Assembly: GCA_003223315.1 (NCBI GenBank)
Contig: QHYR01000266.1
Coordinates: 1-51,012 of the forward strand
Length of the DNA stretch: 51,012 nt
Origin: Acidobacteriota bacterium
Lineage (GTDB): Bacteria; Acidobacteriota; Terriglobia; Acidiferrales; UBA7541
Direction of reading: 5' to 3'
In this document: piece after piece, positions 40,518-48,132 of the stretch
How positions within the stretch are numbered: the first letter of the stretch is position 1
Layout: every line of letters begins with the position of its first letter
Made by a program: the position numbers and the translations under genes
Notes under the pieces: generated by a model
What the model saw: the letters and a program-made list of their open reading frames with translations, nothing else
The model's database searches: none
Told to the model about the DNA's origin: nothing

Positions 40518-40822
40518 CGAAGAAAGTTTCCGGGCGCGCTATTTACCTGGCACCGGATCAGCGGGGGCGGCCCTCCGGCGAAACAGTAGCAAACCGCCGC
40601 CGCGCTTCACAAGGAATTTGAACTCCTGGCCGTGGGCAATTTCCGAGAATCCCGTCTATCGGGACCGAACCGTACTAGAGTGGACGGAAGGTAATTCTTG
40701 CTAGCAAGGTTTAAGGGCGAAGCGTTTCCAAACCGTCTGCTTTTCGATAATTGCGCAGAAGATGCACCAGAATGAAAGCAGGGATTCACGGAAAGATTTC
40801 TGCGAATTCGCAGCCGGCCGCG
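40518..40822. other. Intergenic stretch, 305 nt
   Basis: No gene is supported. A perfect 12-bp palindrome CTTGCTAGCAAG lies at 40697-40708. It could be a regulator site, but no T run follows. A weak minus-strand promoter (TTGTGA, 18 nt, TACTGT) for the dioxygenase can be drawn around 40595-40620. Confidence 0.4.
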
Positions 40823-41209
40823 CTATTCGGCGCGAGCCGCCGTCCAATTCACGTGAAACTGGCCCTGCGTGACGGTGCCGGCGATGGAGTTGCCATTGAC
40901 GGTGCCCGCGAATTGCTGGGTCACTTCGCCGTCCGGCGTCTGGCGCTTCACCGTGAACGCGATGTTCTTGCCAGTCACGCTCCCGCGAACCTGAGCGGCA
41001 TTTCCTTGCTGAGCCCTGATCGTTCCGGTGATGGCGCCGCCCTTTTGCTCGATCGCGAGGGTTTGGCTCACCGCGGCGCTCTGCCCCTGCATGCTGACCC
41101 GCCAGGCGCCCGCGACGTTCGCCGCCGGCTCGGCTTGCGCCCGAGCCGCCGGTGCAGTCGCTGCAACGAGCAGAGCGGCGGCAGCCAGTGCAATCATTTT
41201 TCGTTTCAT
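40823..41209 (-). CDS. Small secreted beta-rich protein with G-x-W start (128 aa)
   Basis: Residues 1-25 form a signal peptide with an Ala-rich core (IALAAAALLVAATAPAARAQA). The mature domain of about 100 residues begins NVAGAWRVSMQGQ, a G-x-W pattern seen in the calycin/lipocalin group and in the other secreted proteins of this window. It continues with alternating hydrophobic strands (QTLAIEQKGGAITGTIRAQQG, VRGSVTGKNIAFTVKRQ, FAGTVNGNSIAGTVTQGQF) that read as an up-and-down beta barrel. The start follows GGAGAAG. No catalytic motif is seen and the function is unknown. Confidence 0.75.
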   Translation of the reverse strand: MKRKMIALAAAALLVAATAPAARAQAEPAANVAGAWRVSMQGQSAAVSQTLAIEQKGGAITGTIRAQQGNAAQVRGSVTGKNIAFTVKRQTPDGEVTQQFAGTVNGNSIAGTVTQGQFHVNWTAARAE

Positions 41210-41526
41210 CGGGCTTCTCCTGACGGCTCAGCGATCTTTGTGAGCAGTTGATTTCGCATCAGAAGAACACGTTACCTCGCAGACCCATAGGAGAATTCAC
41301 GGCGCTGTGTCCCAACGGTTCTTTTGATCGGGTCGTGCCCAAGGCACGGCCAACGCCAGTATTCATGCGTCCTTGAGAGCAAAACCAACGCGGATTCTGT
41401 TCCCAACCTTGCGGAACAAGAGATGGGTGTATGATCATGCAGTTTTGGAAGGCAAAAATGGAGAGTCCGGCTTATATTGGTTCCCTGGTTTGGCTGGAAC
41501 CGGAAAGGTTCTTTGCGAGGTGCCGA
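41210..41526 (+). promoter_or_regulatory. Upstream region of the second DUF6152 cluster, weak promoter candidate
   Basis: This 317-nt gap holds no gene. A -10-like TATGAT (41430-41435) with TTGCGG (41409-41414) at a short 15-nt spacer is the best candidate before the DUF6152 start at 41527. The earlier ATG at 41431 in the same frame lies inside the -10 and is unlikely to be used. Confidence 0.3.
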
Positions 41527-41985
41527 ATGAAAAGAAAGCTGCTGGTGGCGTTCGTCTTGGGCGTTGGTCTTTTAGCTGTTTGTGGATCTGTGTTAGCACA
41601 TCACGGAAATGTGGCGTACGAGAACAAGATATCTGAATTCAAGCAAGTCACAGTGACGAAATTTGCGTGGGCCAATCCTCACAGCCTGGTTGAATTCGAT
41701 GTGAAGGATGAAAAAGGCAACGTCGTCCATTGGACCGCCGAAACGGCCAGTCCCGAGGCGCTGAAGCTGATTGGATGGAACAAGAGTTCCCTGCAGCCGG
41801 GGGACGTAATCACCATCTATATGTACGCCGCTAAAACGGGCCTGCCCGCCGGGCGTCTGAATAAGATCGTGCTCGCCGACGGCTCTGTCTTGCACGATAC
41901 CCAGCTTGGGGGCGACGCAGGGAACAAGAGCGGTTACGGCCCCGACGCCGGTGGGAACAGGGGCAACGGCAACGAAGCTAAGTAG
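41527..41985 (+). CDS. DUF6152 family secreted protein with predicted N-terminal His-His (copy 2)
   Basis: From ATG 41527, behind GAGGTG, the protein has 152 residues; the longer frame from 41431 adds 32 residues before a textbook signal peptide. That signal ends CGSVLA, so the mature protein would start HHGNVAYE (H25, H26). FAWANPHSLVEFDVK (H52) and EKGNVVHWTAE (H68) match copy 1, as do GWNKSSLQPGDVITI and PAGRLNKIVLADGSVL. The C-terminus is a Gly/Asn-rich tail of about 25 residues not seen in the others. It heads a cluster A-B-B-A with three more genes. Metal binding is hypothesis. Confidence 0.85.
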   Translation: MKRKLLVAFVLGVGLLAVCGSVLAHHGNVAYENKISEFKQVTVTKFAWANPHSLVEFDVKDEKGNVVHWTAETASPEALKLIGWNKSSLQPGDVITIYMYAAKTGLPAGRLNKIVLADGSVLHDTQLGGDAGNKSGYGPDAGGNRGNGNEAK

Positions 41986-42125
41986 GGAAATCGTCGCTGA
42001 AGCCCGGTGGCCGCGGACCGGCGAACAATTTCGGGCCGGCGCAGCAGTTTTTTGCGCAGACGGTCCTGTTCTTCAAGGGTCGGCCTTCAGATGTTCCGTC
42101 GTTTAAGTCAAGGAGGGCAGTTGAA

Positions 42126-42995
42126 ATGCGAAACCGGGTCGTCGAAGTAATCGTTGCTTTGCTGGCCGTACTGGTCCTTTCGTCGGCTTTAATGGCTCAA
42201 GAACGAGCACCTCGAGCAGTGCCGCCGGGTTATGTCACCGCGGGAGTCCCGAAGATGCCGAATCCGCCCGGCCCCGCTCCCAAGCATGATCTGACTGGCG
42301 CCTGGGTGGGACCCATAATGACAGTAATGGGCCCTTACCCTGATATGACTCCGGCGGGCAAGGCAGTCTTCAACCTCAATATGCCGGTTCCCGAAGCAGG
42401 GCGGCAGGCGCCGGACGCCCCGCAAAATGTGGCGGCCACAAACGACCCCTTCATGATCTGTGATCCTCTTGGCGTTCCGCGCGACCTTTTGAACCACGCC
42501 ATCAGCATGCGAGGAGGAATCGTATTCCAGCCGGCAGGGAACCGCATGCTTATGCTGTTTGAGCAACAGCGAGTGTGGCGAGAAGTCTGGATGGACGGGC
42601 GGCAACTCCCCGCGAAGGTAGACGCGCCGGGAGCGCCCGATTCCAGATTTTACGGATATTCCGTGGGCCACTGGGATGGGGACAATACGTTCGTGATCGA
42701 TACGGCAGGCTTGGATCCCCGAACCTGGATCGATGAGAGAGGACATCCGCACACCAAGGACGCGCACCTGCAGGAGCGCTGGACGCGGCTGGACCAGTAC
42801 AACCTAGAGGCGACGGTAACGGTTGACGATTCGAAGTTCTATACAAAGCCCTTTCAATTAATGAAGACGAATTATTACTGGATGAAGGATCAGGAGTTCG
42901 AAGAGACGCTGTGTGTACCGTCGGAGGCCATCGAGTATCGAGACAAACTGGCCAAGCCGTCTGGTTGGGCTCCTGGGGACGCGCCCGCCAAATAA
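42126..42995 (+). CDS. Secreted partner protein of DUF6152, family B (copy 2)
   Basis: The 289-residue protein starts at ATG 42126 after AAGGAGG. Signal peptide 1-24 ends ALMAQ. The blocks shared with the other two copies are present: KHDLTGAW (57-60 region), MICDPLGVPRD (C112), LFEQQRVWREVWMDGRQLP, FYGYSVGHWDGDNTFVIDT (H182), HPHTKDAHLQERW, TVTVDDSKFYT and TLCVPSEAIEY (C263). The two Cys are invariant in all three copies and could form a disulfide. The rest reads as alternating beta strands. No known enzyme motif is seen. It lies 140 nt after the DUF6152 gene and 109 nt before a second B copy. Confidence 0.8.
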   Translation: MRNRVVEVIVALLAVLVLSSALMAQERAPRAVPPGYVTAGVPKMPNPPGPAPKHDLTGAWVGPIMTVMGPYPDMTPAGKAVFNLNMPVPEAGRQAPDAPQNVAATNDPFMICDPLGVPRDLLNHAISMRGGIVFQPAGNRMLMLFEQQRVWREVWMDGRQLPAKVDAPGAPDSRFYGYSVGHWDGDNTFVIDTAGLDPRTWIDERGHPHTKDAHLQERWTRLDQYNLEATVTVDDSKFYTKPFQLMKTNYYWMKDQEFEETLCVPSEAIEYRDKLAKPSGWAPGDAPAK

Positions 42996-43104
42996 GCAGC
43001 CCGTGATCCGTCTTCCGCCAAAAGGCTACCAACAGGATGAGCTTTTCGCGGTTAACAAAGTCCACGCGGCTTTTGCCGCCTAAAAAAGTCGGAGGACTCT
43101 CGAA

Positions 43105-43989
43105 ATGCGAAATGCGTTCATAGGCGCCATCCTTGGTCTAGCGGCGATGCTTTGTTTTTCTTCAGTCGCTAGCGCTCAAACCGCCCAGTCCCAACCTAAA
43201 CAGGCAAATGAGGCACGTTCTCCTTGGAAATACTACCCTATGGACAGGGCCGTTGGAGACGGTGGGCCGGCGCCGAAGCGCGATTTGACTGGGACCTGGG
43301 CAGGACCGGGCTCGGGCGCAGCGGTTCCCAGGGGTATAAACGCGCAAGACCCCACCGCGCCACCTCTCACTCCTTTGGGGAAACAGTTGTACGATCAGAA
43401 CAAGCCCATCGGCAAATATAGTCCCGCCGGCACCAACGATCCTCATAACCGATATTGTGATCCGTTTGGATTTCCGCAGAACATGACCAACGAAATTCGC
43501 GGAATAACGATCACGACGCTGCCTAATCGGACGTTCATACTGATCCAGTACATGGATGTCTGGCGCGAAATCTGGACGGACGGCCGGGCGCTGCCGGCCA
43601 CGGTGGGCGGGAGCGGGAAAGACGCACTCGACCCGAGATATAACGGCTACTCGGTGGGCCACTGGGAGGACGACTACACATTTGTCGTGGACACAACCGG
43701 GCTTGACGATACCACCTGGACTACCAAGAACGGGTATCCCCATAGCATAGATGCGCATGTGCAGGAACGCTTCAAGCGGGTCGACAAGAATGATTTGACG
43801 CTGACGATAACCATGGACGACCCGAAACTTTATACCCAGCAATTCTTTCTCGGCGAGGAGCATTTCCGCTGGATTCCCAACCAGCAACTCGATGACTTTA
43901 CTTGTATACCGTCGCAGGTTCAGGAGTACTTGAAGGAGATGGGTGATCCGGCTGGCTTTGATCCCAATGCTCGCTCACAGCGTAGGTAA
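43105..43989 (+). CDS. Secreted partner protein of DUF6152, family B (copy 3)
   Basis: The 294-residue protein starts at ATG 43105 behind GGAGG. Signal peptide 1-24 ends VASAQ. KRDLTGTW, YCDPFGFPQN (C118), IQYMDVWREIWTDGRALP, YNGYSVGHWEDDYTFVVDT (H186), YPHSIDAHVQERFKRVD, TITMDDPKLYT and FTCIPSQVQEY (C267) line up with copies 1 and 2. The 60 residues between the G-x-W and the first Cys differ between copies in length and sequence, so they are likely the variable part. The tandem B-B pair looks like a local duplication that then diverged strongly. Confidence 0.8.
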   Translation: MRNAFIGAILGLAAMLCFSSVASAQTAQSQPKQANEARSPWKYYPMDRAVGDGGPAPKRDLTGTWAGPGSGAAVPRGINAQDPTAPPLTPLGKQLYDQNKPIGKYSPAGTNDPHNRYCDPFGFPQNMTNEIRGITITTLPNRTFILIQYMDVWREIWTDGRALPATVGGSGKDALDPRYNGYSVGHWEDDYTFVVDTTGLDDTTWTTKNGYPHSIDAHVQERFKRVDKNDLTLTITMDDPKLYTQQFFLGEEHFRWIPNQQLDDFTCIPSQVQEYLKEMGDPAGFDPNARSQRR

Positions 43990-44039
43990 GCGCGGGCTGC
44001 CGTGACGGCCGGGCGCGATTTCATAAGCGGAGGTTAAAG

Positions 44040-44465
44040 ATGAAAACGAAACTAGTCATATTGGCATCGATCGCCGGACTCCTGGCTATTTCCTGTCCTA
44101 CGTTCGCTCATCATGGGGCGGCGGCGTACGACATGTCCAAACCAGTCGTGCTGAAAGACGCCGTGATAACCCAATTCGCTTGGATCAATCCCCACCCTCT
44201 GATCAAGGCGGACTATAAAGATGATAAAGGCAACGTCCAACATTGGATCATGGAAATGGGCAGCACGCCGGCGTCTCAGCTAATCGGCTGGTCCAGAACT
44301 TCCCTGAAGCCGGGCGACGTGGTCACTCTTTATGTTTGGCAAGCCAAGACCGGGCTTCCAGTTGGGCGTTTTAACAAGGTCGTTTTCGCCGACGGCAAAG
44401 TAATGAGAGACACTCAGACCGGGGCAGATAACGGAGGCCGAGCGGATACTGGAGTTGGCAGGTGA
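44040..44465 (+). CDS. DUF6152 family secreted protein with predicted N-terminal His-His (copy 3)
   Basis: The 141-residue protein starts at ATG 44040 with GGAGGT upstream. The signal peptide ends SCPTFA and the predicted mature start is HHGAAAYD (H24, H25). FAWINPHPLIKADYK (H52), DKGNVQHWIME (H68), GWSRTSLKPGDVVTL and PVGRFNKVVFADGKVM complete the family pattern. It closes the A-B-B-A cluster 50 nt after the last B gene. The position of the His-His directly after the signal cleavage site is kept in all three copies although the signal peptides themselves are unrelated in sequence. Confidence 0.85.
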   Translation: MKTKLVILASIAGLLAISCPTFAHHGAAAYDMSKPVVLKDAVITQFAWINPHPLIKADYKDDKGNVQHWIMEMGSTPASQLIGWSRTSLKPGDVVTLYVWQAKTGLPVGRFNKVVFADGKVMRDTQTGADNGGRADTGVGR

Positions 44466-44530
44466 ACTGCTTCTGGAATGCGGGCCAGAGCCGTGAAACC
44501 GCAGCCTCCGACAAGCGCGTTTATCGGGAG

Positions 44531-44863
44531 CTATGTGGGCTTAGCAGGATGGGCTTCAGATCGTTGATGGCGGGTACGCTGGTCGAGGAGGGCAAGACCC
44601 GATGATGAAGGCCGAATGAGCCTGCGCCCGTTCACTTGCTCGGTCGCGAGGAGTCCCCGATCGTTCGCATCCTCCCAAACCGTAAGTCTGGGACAGGATG
44701 TGCGCCAAGCCTCCATCACTTCTTCATACGTTCTCTCGCCGTTTGCTAGCCACTCAAGAAGATCGAGGATCAGCGCTTCCATTACGTCATCGCTCCTTTT
44801 TGTATTGGTCATCTCGAGCTTCATTTCACCCAAAGTCGTGGCCGTTTGCCTAGTGCTTTCCAC
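44531..44863 (-). CDS. Small hypothetical protein (110 aa)
   Basis: I do not recognise a named family. The centre reads DVMEALILDLLEWLANGERTYEEVMEAWRTSCPRLTVWEDANDRG, with the rhythm of a helical, possibly winged-helix domain, then a basic C-terminal LIRPSSSGLALLDQR. No signal or membrane segment is present. Codon use is compatible with a gene, but the start is uncertain: ATG 44863 or the internal ATG at about 44821 (MKLEMTN). It is convergent with the DUF6152 cluster and divergent from the M48 protease. Function is unknown. Confidence 0.55.
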   Translation of the reverse strand: MESTRQTATTLGEMKLEMTNTKRSDDVMEALILDLLEWLANGERTYEEVMEAWRTSCPRLTVWEDANDRGLLATEQVNGRRLIRPSSSGLALLDQRTRHQRSEAHPAKPT

Positions 44864-45020
44864 GAACTAAGGGATGGATTCTAACTGTTGTCGTTCTCGC
44901 CGCCGCTAGCCAGTCGCGCGACAGAGTCTGTTATCCTCGATCTGCCCCTGCGCATCACATAAGTCAGAGATAAGCCATCATGCTGTATCCTATGTACGCT
45001 GCTGCTCACAGGTCAGGGCC

Positions 45021-46514
45021 ATGAAACTAAATGAGAGAATAAACCAAATCTCGCCCATATGCCGCCTCGGGGCTTACGCGGCTTTGTATCTCGCCGCCGG
45101 GCTGGCTTTCTCGGCGGGGAAACCGCCGGAGTTTCCCGATCCCGGCCATTCTCGCATGTCCCGCGCCCAGCAGGGGAAGCTGGGCTTGCAGGCAGCCGCG
45201 CAAGTTTATCAGCAGATGCCGGTTCTACCCGATTCGAGCCCGGAAACGCAATACATTCAGGCGCTGGGGAAGCGGCTGGTCGCTGTCATTCCCAAAAACC
45301 GCACTTGGCCCTACCAATTCCACGTGGTGGCGCAGAAGGAAGTCAACGCCTTTGCGCTCCCCGGCGGCCCGATGTTTGTGAACGTCGGCACGATCACGAC
45401 CGTGGACAACGAGGCGGAACTGGCGGGCGTGATGGCCCACGAGATGGGCCACGTCTACATGCAGCACTCCGCCAAGCAACAGGAGAAATCGGCCGTCGTG
45501 GGAGGCATTGCAGACATTGTCGGCGCCATTGCCGGAGGCTTGGGCGGCGGCTTGGGCGGGGTGGCGCAGAGCGGCATTCAGATTGGCGCCGGCACCCTGA
45601 TGCTGAAGTACTCTCGAACAGATGAGGCTCAAGCCGATGCCTTCGGCGCGATCGTCTTGTGGAAGGCGCACTTCAATCCTATGGCGCTGGCGGACTTCTT
45701 TCGAAAGCTCGGGGCCAGCAATAAGAATGGGCCGCAATTCCTGAGCGATCACCCGAACCCCGGAAATCGCGACGCGGCCATCGAGAAGGAAGTGCGCGAC
45801 TGGCCCCCTGAAAATTACACGCCGGATAGCCCGCAGTTCGTTAGCGTGCGCGGTCACGCTGGCGGCGTCCATGCCTACACCGCTCAGGAGATCGCCGCGG
45901 GTACAAAAAATGGCCGCTGGCAGGCGGAGAATTCGAAAAATGGAGCGATATTCCGAGGAGCTCCGGCGAATGGCAATGGCACTGCCGCAGCGACAGGCAT
46001 GGTTCCCGCCGCGCCAATGTCGGCCATCCAGCCGAGTTCGAAATTTCAGGGCGCCGACGTCGACGAGGCCACCATCGACCGCCCCGATAATTGGCAGGTG
46101 ATGCCCGGCCAGCAAAGTTCCGTAACCATCGCTCCGCGCGCCGGCGCAGCCGGCGGCGCGGTGGCCTATGGCGTAGTGATCCAGTCCGTCTCATTGCCCG
46201 GCGGATCCGAGGCAAACGCTCAGCAGGTAACTTCAGCCATCGCGCGGAGTCTGGAAAGCGGCGATGGCAATATGAAGCAGAATGGGAATATAGATACGAT
46301 TACGGTCGCCGGTATGCCTGCAGGCAGCCTTCAGCTTACGACCGTTTCTCCCATGCCCGGCCAGGACGGCAAGCCGCAGCCCGAACGCGATTGGCTCGTG
46401 GCCCTACCCCGCGGCGGCGGAAAAGCAATCGCTTTCGTCTTCGTCGCTCCGCAGGCTAACTTCGATCAGCTAAAGCCCACCTTCGATCGCATGCTCTCCA
46501 GCGTCCGCTTCTAG
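45021..46514 (+). CDS. Secreted M48-family metalloprotease (BepA/LoiP-like)
   Basis: The 497-residue protein has an N-terminal hydrophobic signal (about 15-32). The zinc peptidase domain has HEMGH at 140-144 and the third ligand Glu in RTDEAQADAFG (E202). KEVNAFALPGGPMFVNVGTI before it is the BepA/YggG-like subdomain. A Gly-rich segment (GGLGGGLGG, 172-180) lies between zinc motif and third ligand. The C-terminal 150 residues are an extra beta-rich domain (TIDRPDNWQVMPGQQSSVTIAP and on) after a Gly/Ala/Asn linker. Relatives degrade misfolded outer-membrane proteins in the periplasm. Whether this one does so with BamD is inference. The 5' Shine-Dalgarno sequence is weak. Confidence 0.88.
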   Translation: MKLNERINQISPICRLGAYAALYLAAGLAFSAGKPPEFPDPGHSRMSRAQQGKLGLQAAAQVYQQMPVLPDSSPETQYIQALGKRLVAVIPKNRTWPYQFHVVAQKEVNAFALPGGPMFVNVGTITTVDNEAELAGVMAHEMGHVYMQHSAKQQEKSAVVGGIADIVGAIAGGLGGGLGGVAQSGIQIGAGTLMLKYSRTDEAQADAFGAIVLWKAHFNPMALADFFRKLGASNKNGPQFLSDHPNPGNRDAAIEKEVRDWPPENYTPDSPQFVSVRGHAGGVHAYTAQEIAAGTKNGRWQAENSKNGAIFRGAPANGNGTAAATGMVPAAPMSAIQPSSKFQGADVDEATIDRPDNWQVMPGQQSSVTIAPRAGAAGGAVAYGVVIQSVSLPGGSEANAQQVTSAIARSLESGDGNMKQNGNIDTITVAGMPAGSLQLTTVSPMPGQDGKPQPERDWLVALPRGGGKAIAFVFVAPQANFDQLKPTFDRMLSSVRF

Positions 46515-46925
46515 CGCGAGCTAGGGCCTGACTCTGTCTCCAGCTAACGCGGTCGGTTACCTCTCCGATCACGGTTACTATCACATCGACCCGTGTTCCC
46601 CGTCACATCCTTTACCTGCAGGCTGAAGTACAAAGGTCTTGCAAGATTCGAAAGCCACGGAAAGGAGGATGACTCCGCCGGGCTTGGAACAGAGATGCGG
46701 CAGTAGAGAGTGTTTCAAATTGCGCCGCTCACGCGGCGCACAACGCCTGCGACGCTGATTACACGTCGCGACGCTAGCGACAAGCATGAGGATGGGGGGA
46801 CTGCCAAGTCCCCCCATTTTCCATAGAGCGAGAAAAAATCCCGGAATCTGCGCGCAGAAACTGCACCATGGCTAGCACAGAAAGGGATGCTTAACACAAC
46901 GGCCCCGCACCCCACAGTAGCCGTC
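46515..46925. other. Gene-free stretch with two strong hairpins upstream of tRNA-Leu
   Basis: No convincing gene is found in this stretch of about 410 nt. TGCGCCGC-TCAC-GCGGCGCA (46721-46740) is an 8-bp hairpin with a tetraloop. ATGGGGGGACT (46792-46802), loop GCCA, AGTCCCCCCAT (46807-46817) followed by TTT is an 11-bp hairpin that resembles a factor-independent terminator. The minus-strand frame 46581-46817 has no recognisable product. The region may be an old insertion scar beside the tRNA gene. Confidence 0.5.
46792..46820 (+). terminator. Terminator-like hairpin
   Basis: An uninterrupted 11-bp stem with six G-C pairs in a row, a 4-nt loop and three trailing T residues. It lies about 280 nt after the M48 stop, so it could end that transcript or isolate the tRNA gene; the short T run weakens the call. 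Confidence 0.45.
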
Positions 46926-46954
46926 TTGCAGTAACCACCTCGATCAGATAGATT
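46926..46954 (+). promoter_or_regulatory. Predicted promoter of the tRNA-Leu gene
   Basis: TTGCAG (46926-46931), a 17-nt spacer and TAGATT (46949-46954) end 11 nt before the mature 5' end of the tRNA at 46966, giving a short leader suited to RNase P processing. Confidence 0.55.
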
Positions 46955-46965
46955 TGCACCCAAGC

Positions 46966-47048
46966 GCCGGAGTGGCGGAATGGCAGACGCGGCGGACTCA
47001 AAATCCGTTGGCCGCAAGGCCGTGAAGGTTCGACTCCTTTCTCCGGCA
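46966..47048 (+). tRNA. tRNA-Leu (anticodon CAA)
   Basis: The acceptor stem GCCGGAG (46966-46972) pairs fully with CTCCGGC (47041-47047), and the discriminator is A. The anticodon loop CTCAAAA presents CAA (46999-47001), reading UUG. The long variable arm GGCC-GCAA-GGCC and the TTCGACT T-loop confirm a class II leucine tRNA. The CCA end is not encoded, so it is added by the nucleotidyltransferase. Total length is 83 nt. Confidence 0.96.
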
Positions 47049-47061
47049 TGCCTACCTTCTC

Positions 47062-47092
47062 TTGTTTTCCCGGGCAATGCCGGTCGTATAAT
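47062..47092 (+). promoter_or_regulatory. Candidate promoter of the 168-aa secreted protein
   Basis: A perfect -10 TATAAT (47087-47092) is preceded by a weak TTGTTT (47062-47067) at 19 nt. It lies 35 nt upstream of ATG 47127 and just beyond the tRNA end, so tRNA and protein gene seem separately transcribed. Confidence 0.45.
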
Positions 47093-47126
47093 GCTCTCCC
47101 ACAGAAGTCATAGGAGGCAAAGGCCT

Positions 47127-47633
47127 ATGCGCAAATATGCGTTGCACGCCGGGCTCCTCGCCGTCACTTTATTGGCAGGTTTCTCGATTGGGCATCTTCG
47201 AGCGTTTGGACAGGCGTCGGATTCTGCCGATCCCATATTTGGAACGTGGAAGATGGACCAGACCAAATCCGTGAATAATCGCGGCGGCGATCACGCAGCT
47301 TACCCCACTCAGCACATGCGGATATTGGCGCCGGAAAGCGGCGGCCTTCGAAACACCCTCGTTAACAGCCCTGCATCGTCGCCGGTTTACTCCTACTCCG
47401 GCAAATTCGACGGCAAGGATCACCCGGATCCACGCTTTCCGGATAAGGATCAGACCCTGGCTCACTGGCGCCTCGCGCCGGATTTGATCGTGCGTTTGCA
47501 GAAAACGAATGGCAAACCTTCAGAATGGGTAATCTATACCGTTTCATCCGATGGCAAAGTCTTTACCTCCATCAGTTGGGTTCCCACCAATCCCGAACTT
47601 CAAGATTTAGAGGTCTTCACGCGAGCCAAGTGA
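47127..47633 (+). CDS. Secreted hypothetical protein with G-x-W start (168 aa)
   Basis: ATG 47127 lies nine bases after AGGAGG; the longer frame from 46980 would begin inside the tRNA gene. Residues 1-29 form a signal peptide (LLAVTLLAGFSIGHLRAFGQ). The mature domain starts DPIFGTWKMDQTKS, where the F-G-T-W recalls calycin-like or DUF-type secreted barrels. It continues with strands such as RLQKTNGKPSEWVIYTVSSDGKVF. It shares the F-G-T-W...K pattern with many acidobacterial secreted singletons. I cannot assign a function. It is probably periplasmic. Confidence 0.75.
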   Translation: MRKYALHAGLLAVTLLAGFSIGHLRAFGQASDSADPIFGTWKMDQTKSVNNRGGDHAAYPTQHMRILAPESGGLRNTLVNSPASSPVYSYSGKFDGKDHPDPRFPDKDQTLAHWRLAPDLIVRLQKTNGKPSEWVIYTVSSDGKVFTSISWVPTNPELQDLEVFTRAK

Positions 47634-47771
47634 GGCGCGTGTCACGTGAGAGATAGAGTTTTGAACGATATTGGCGGCCGCGTCGTTGATTCGAATCGCC
47701 ACGTTGCCGCTCGCATGCGCACTTCCGGCTGGGAGCTCGATCATTCGAATGCATTACATAGTAAATATATG

Positions 47772-47800
47772 TTGACGGAAAGTACTGGTTGTGCTATGCT
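47772..47800 (+). promoter_or_regulatory. Predicted promoter in a gene-free region
   Basis: TTGACG (47772-47777), exactly 17 nt, TATGCT (47795-47800) is a near-consensus promoter with AT-rich upstream sequence (TAAATATATG). No convincing protein gene follows on this strand, so it may drive a non-coding RNA. Confidence 0.5.
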
Positions 47801-47805
47801 TTGCC

Positions 47806-48132
47806 ATGGTTGCCGGCCAAAGGCTCTGCGTCCTCGATTTCGCCCCTGAACAATTTTCGGCCAACCCACCCGCCGCGAATATTCTCCCTTCCTTTAGCGA
47901 ACGGCGAGACTGCAGCCGAGCGGCTAGACCGGGAGGCCTCCGCTCGGCCCTTCGGCGAAGGGCCAGGCGCCAAGCTCGCTGTGCTCTCGGTCCTGCATAC
48001 CTACCTGCGTGGCGGCCGCCAGTCCCCGGAAATGAACGCCTGCAGATTCCAAGAGCTAAGTTCCTTCAGAATGAACACATACGGAAAAACAGGGAGGGGG
48101 TGGGGCGCCCAGTCTCAACTTCTGCTTTAACT
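47806..48132 (+). ncRNA. Candidate structured non-coding RNA
   Basis: The 499-nt gap 47634-48132 has no credible gene. Downstream of the promoter at 47772 it contains GCCGAGCGG (47915-47923) paired with CCGCTCGGC (47940-47948), and then CCCTTC-GGC-GAAGGG (47948-47962). Both are strong GC hairpins. The 3' end is not defined and no clear terminator is seen before the convergent FAH gene. The frame 47791-48288 is open but overlaps the FAH gene and looks non-coding. Confidence 0.3.

Noticed and set aside
46980-47126. Upstream extension of the 168-aa secreted protein
   Set aside because: It would start inside the tRNA-Leu gene; ATG 47127 has its own Shine-Dalgarno sequence and signal peptide.
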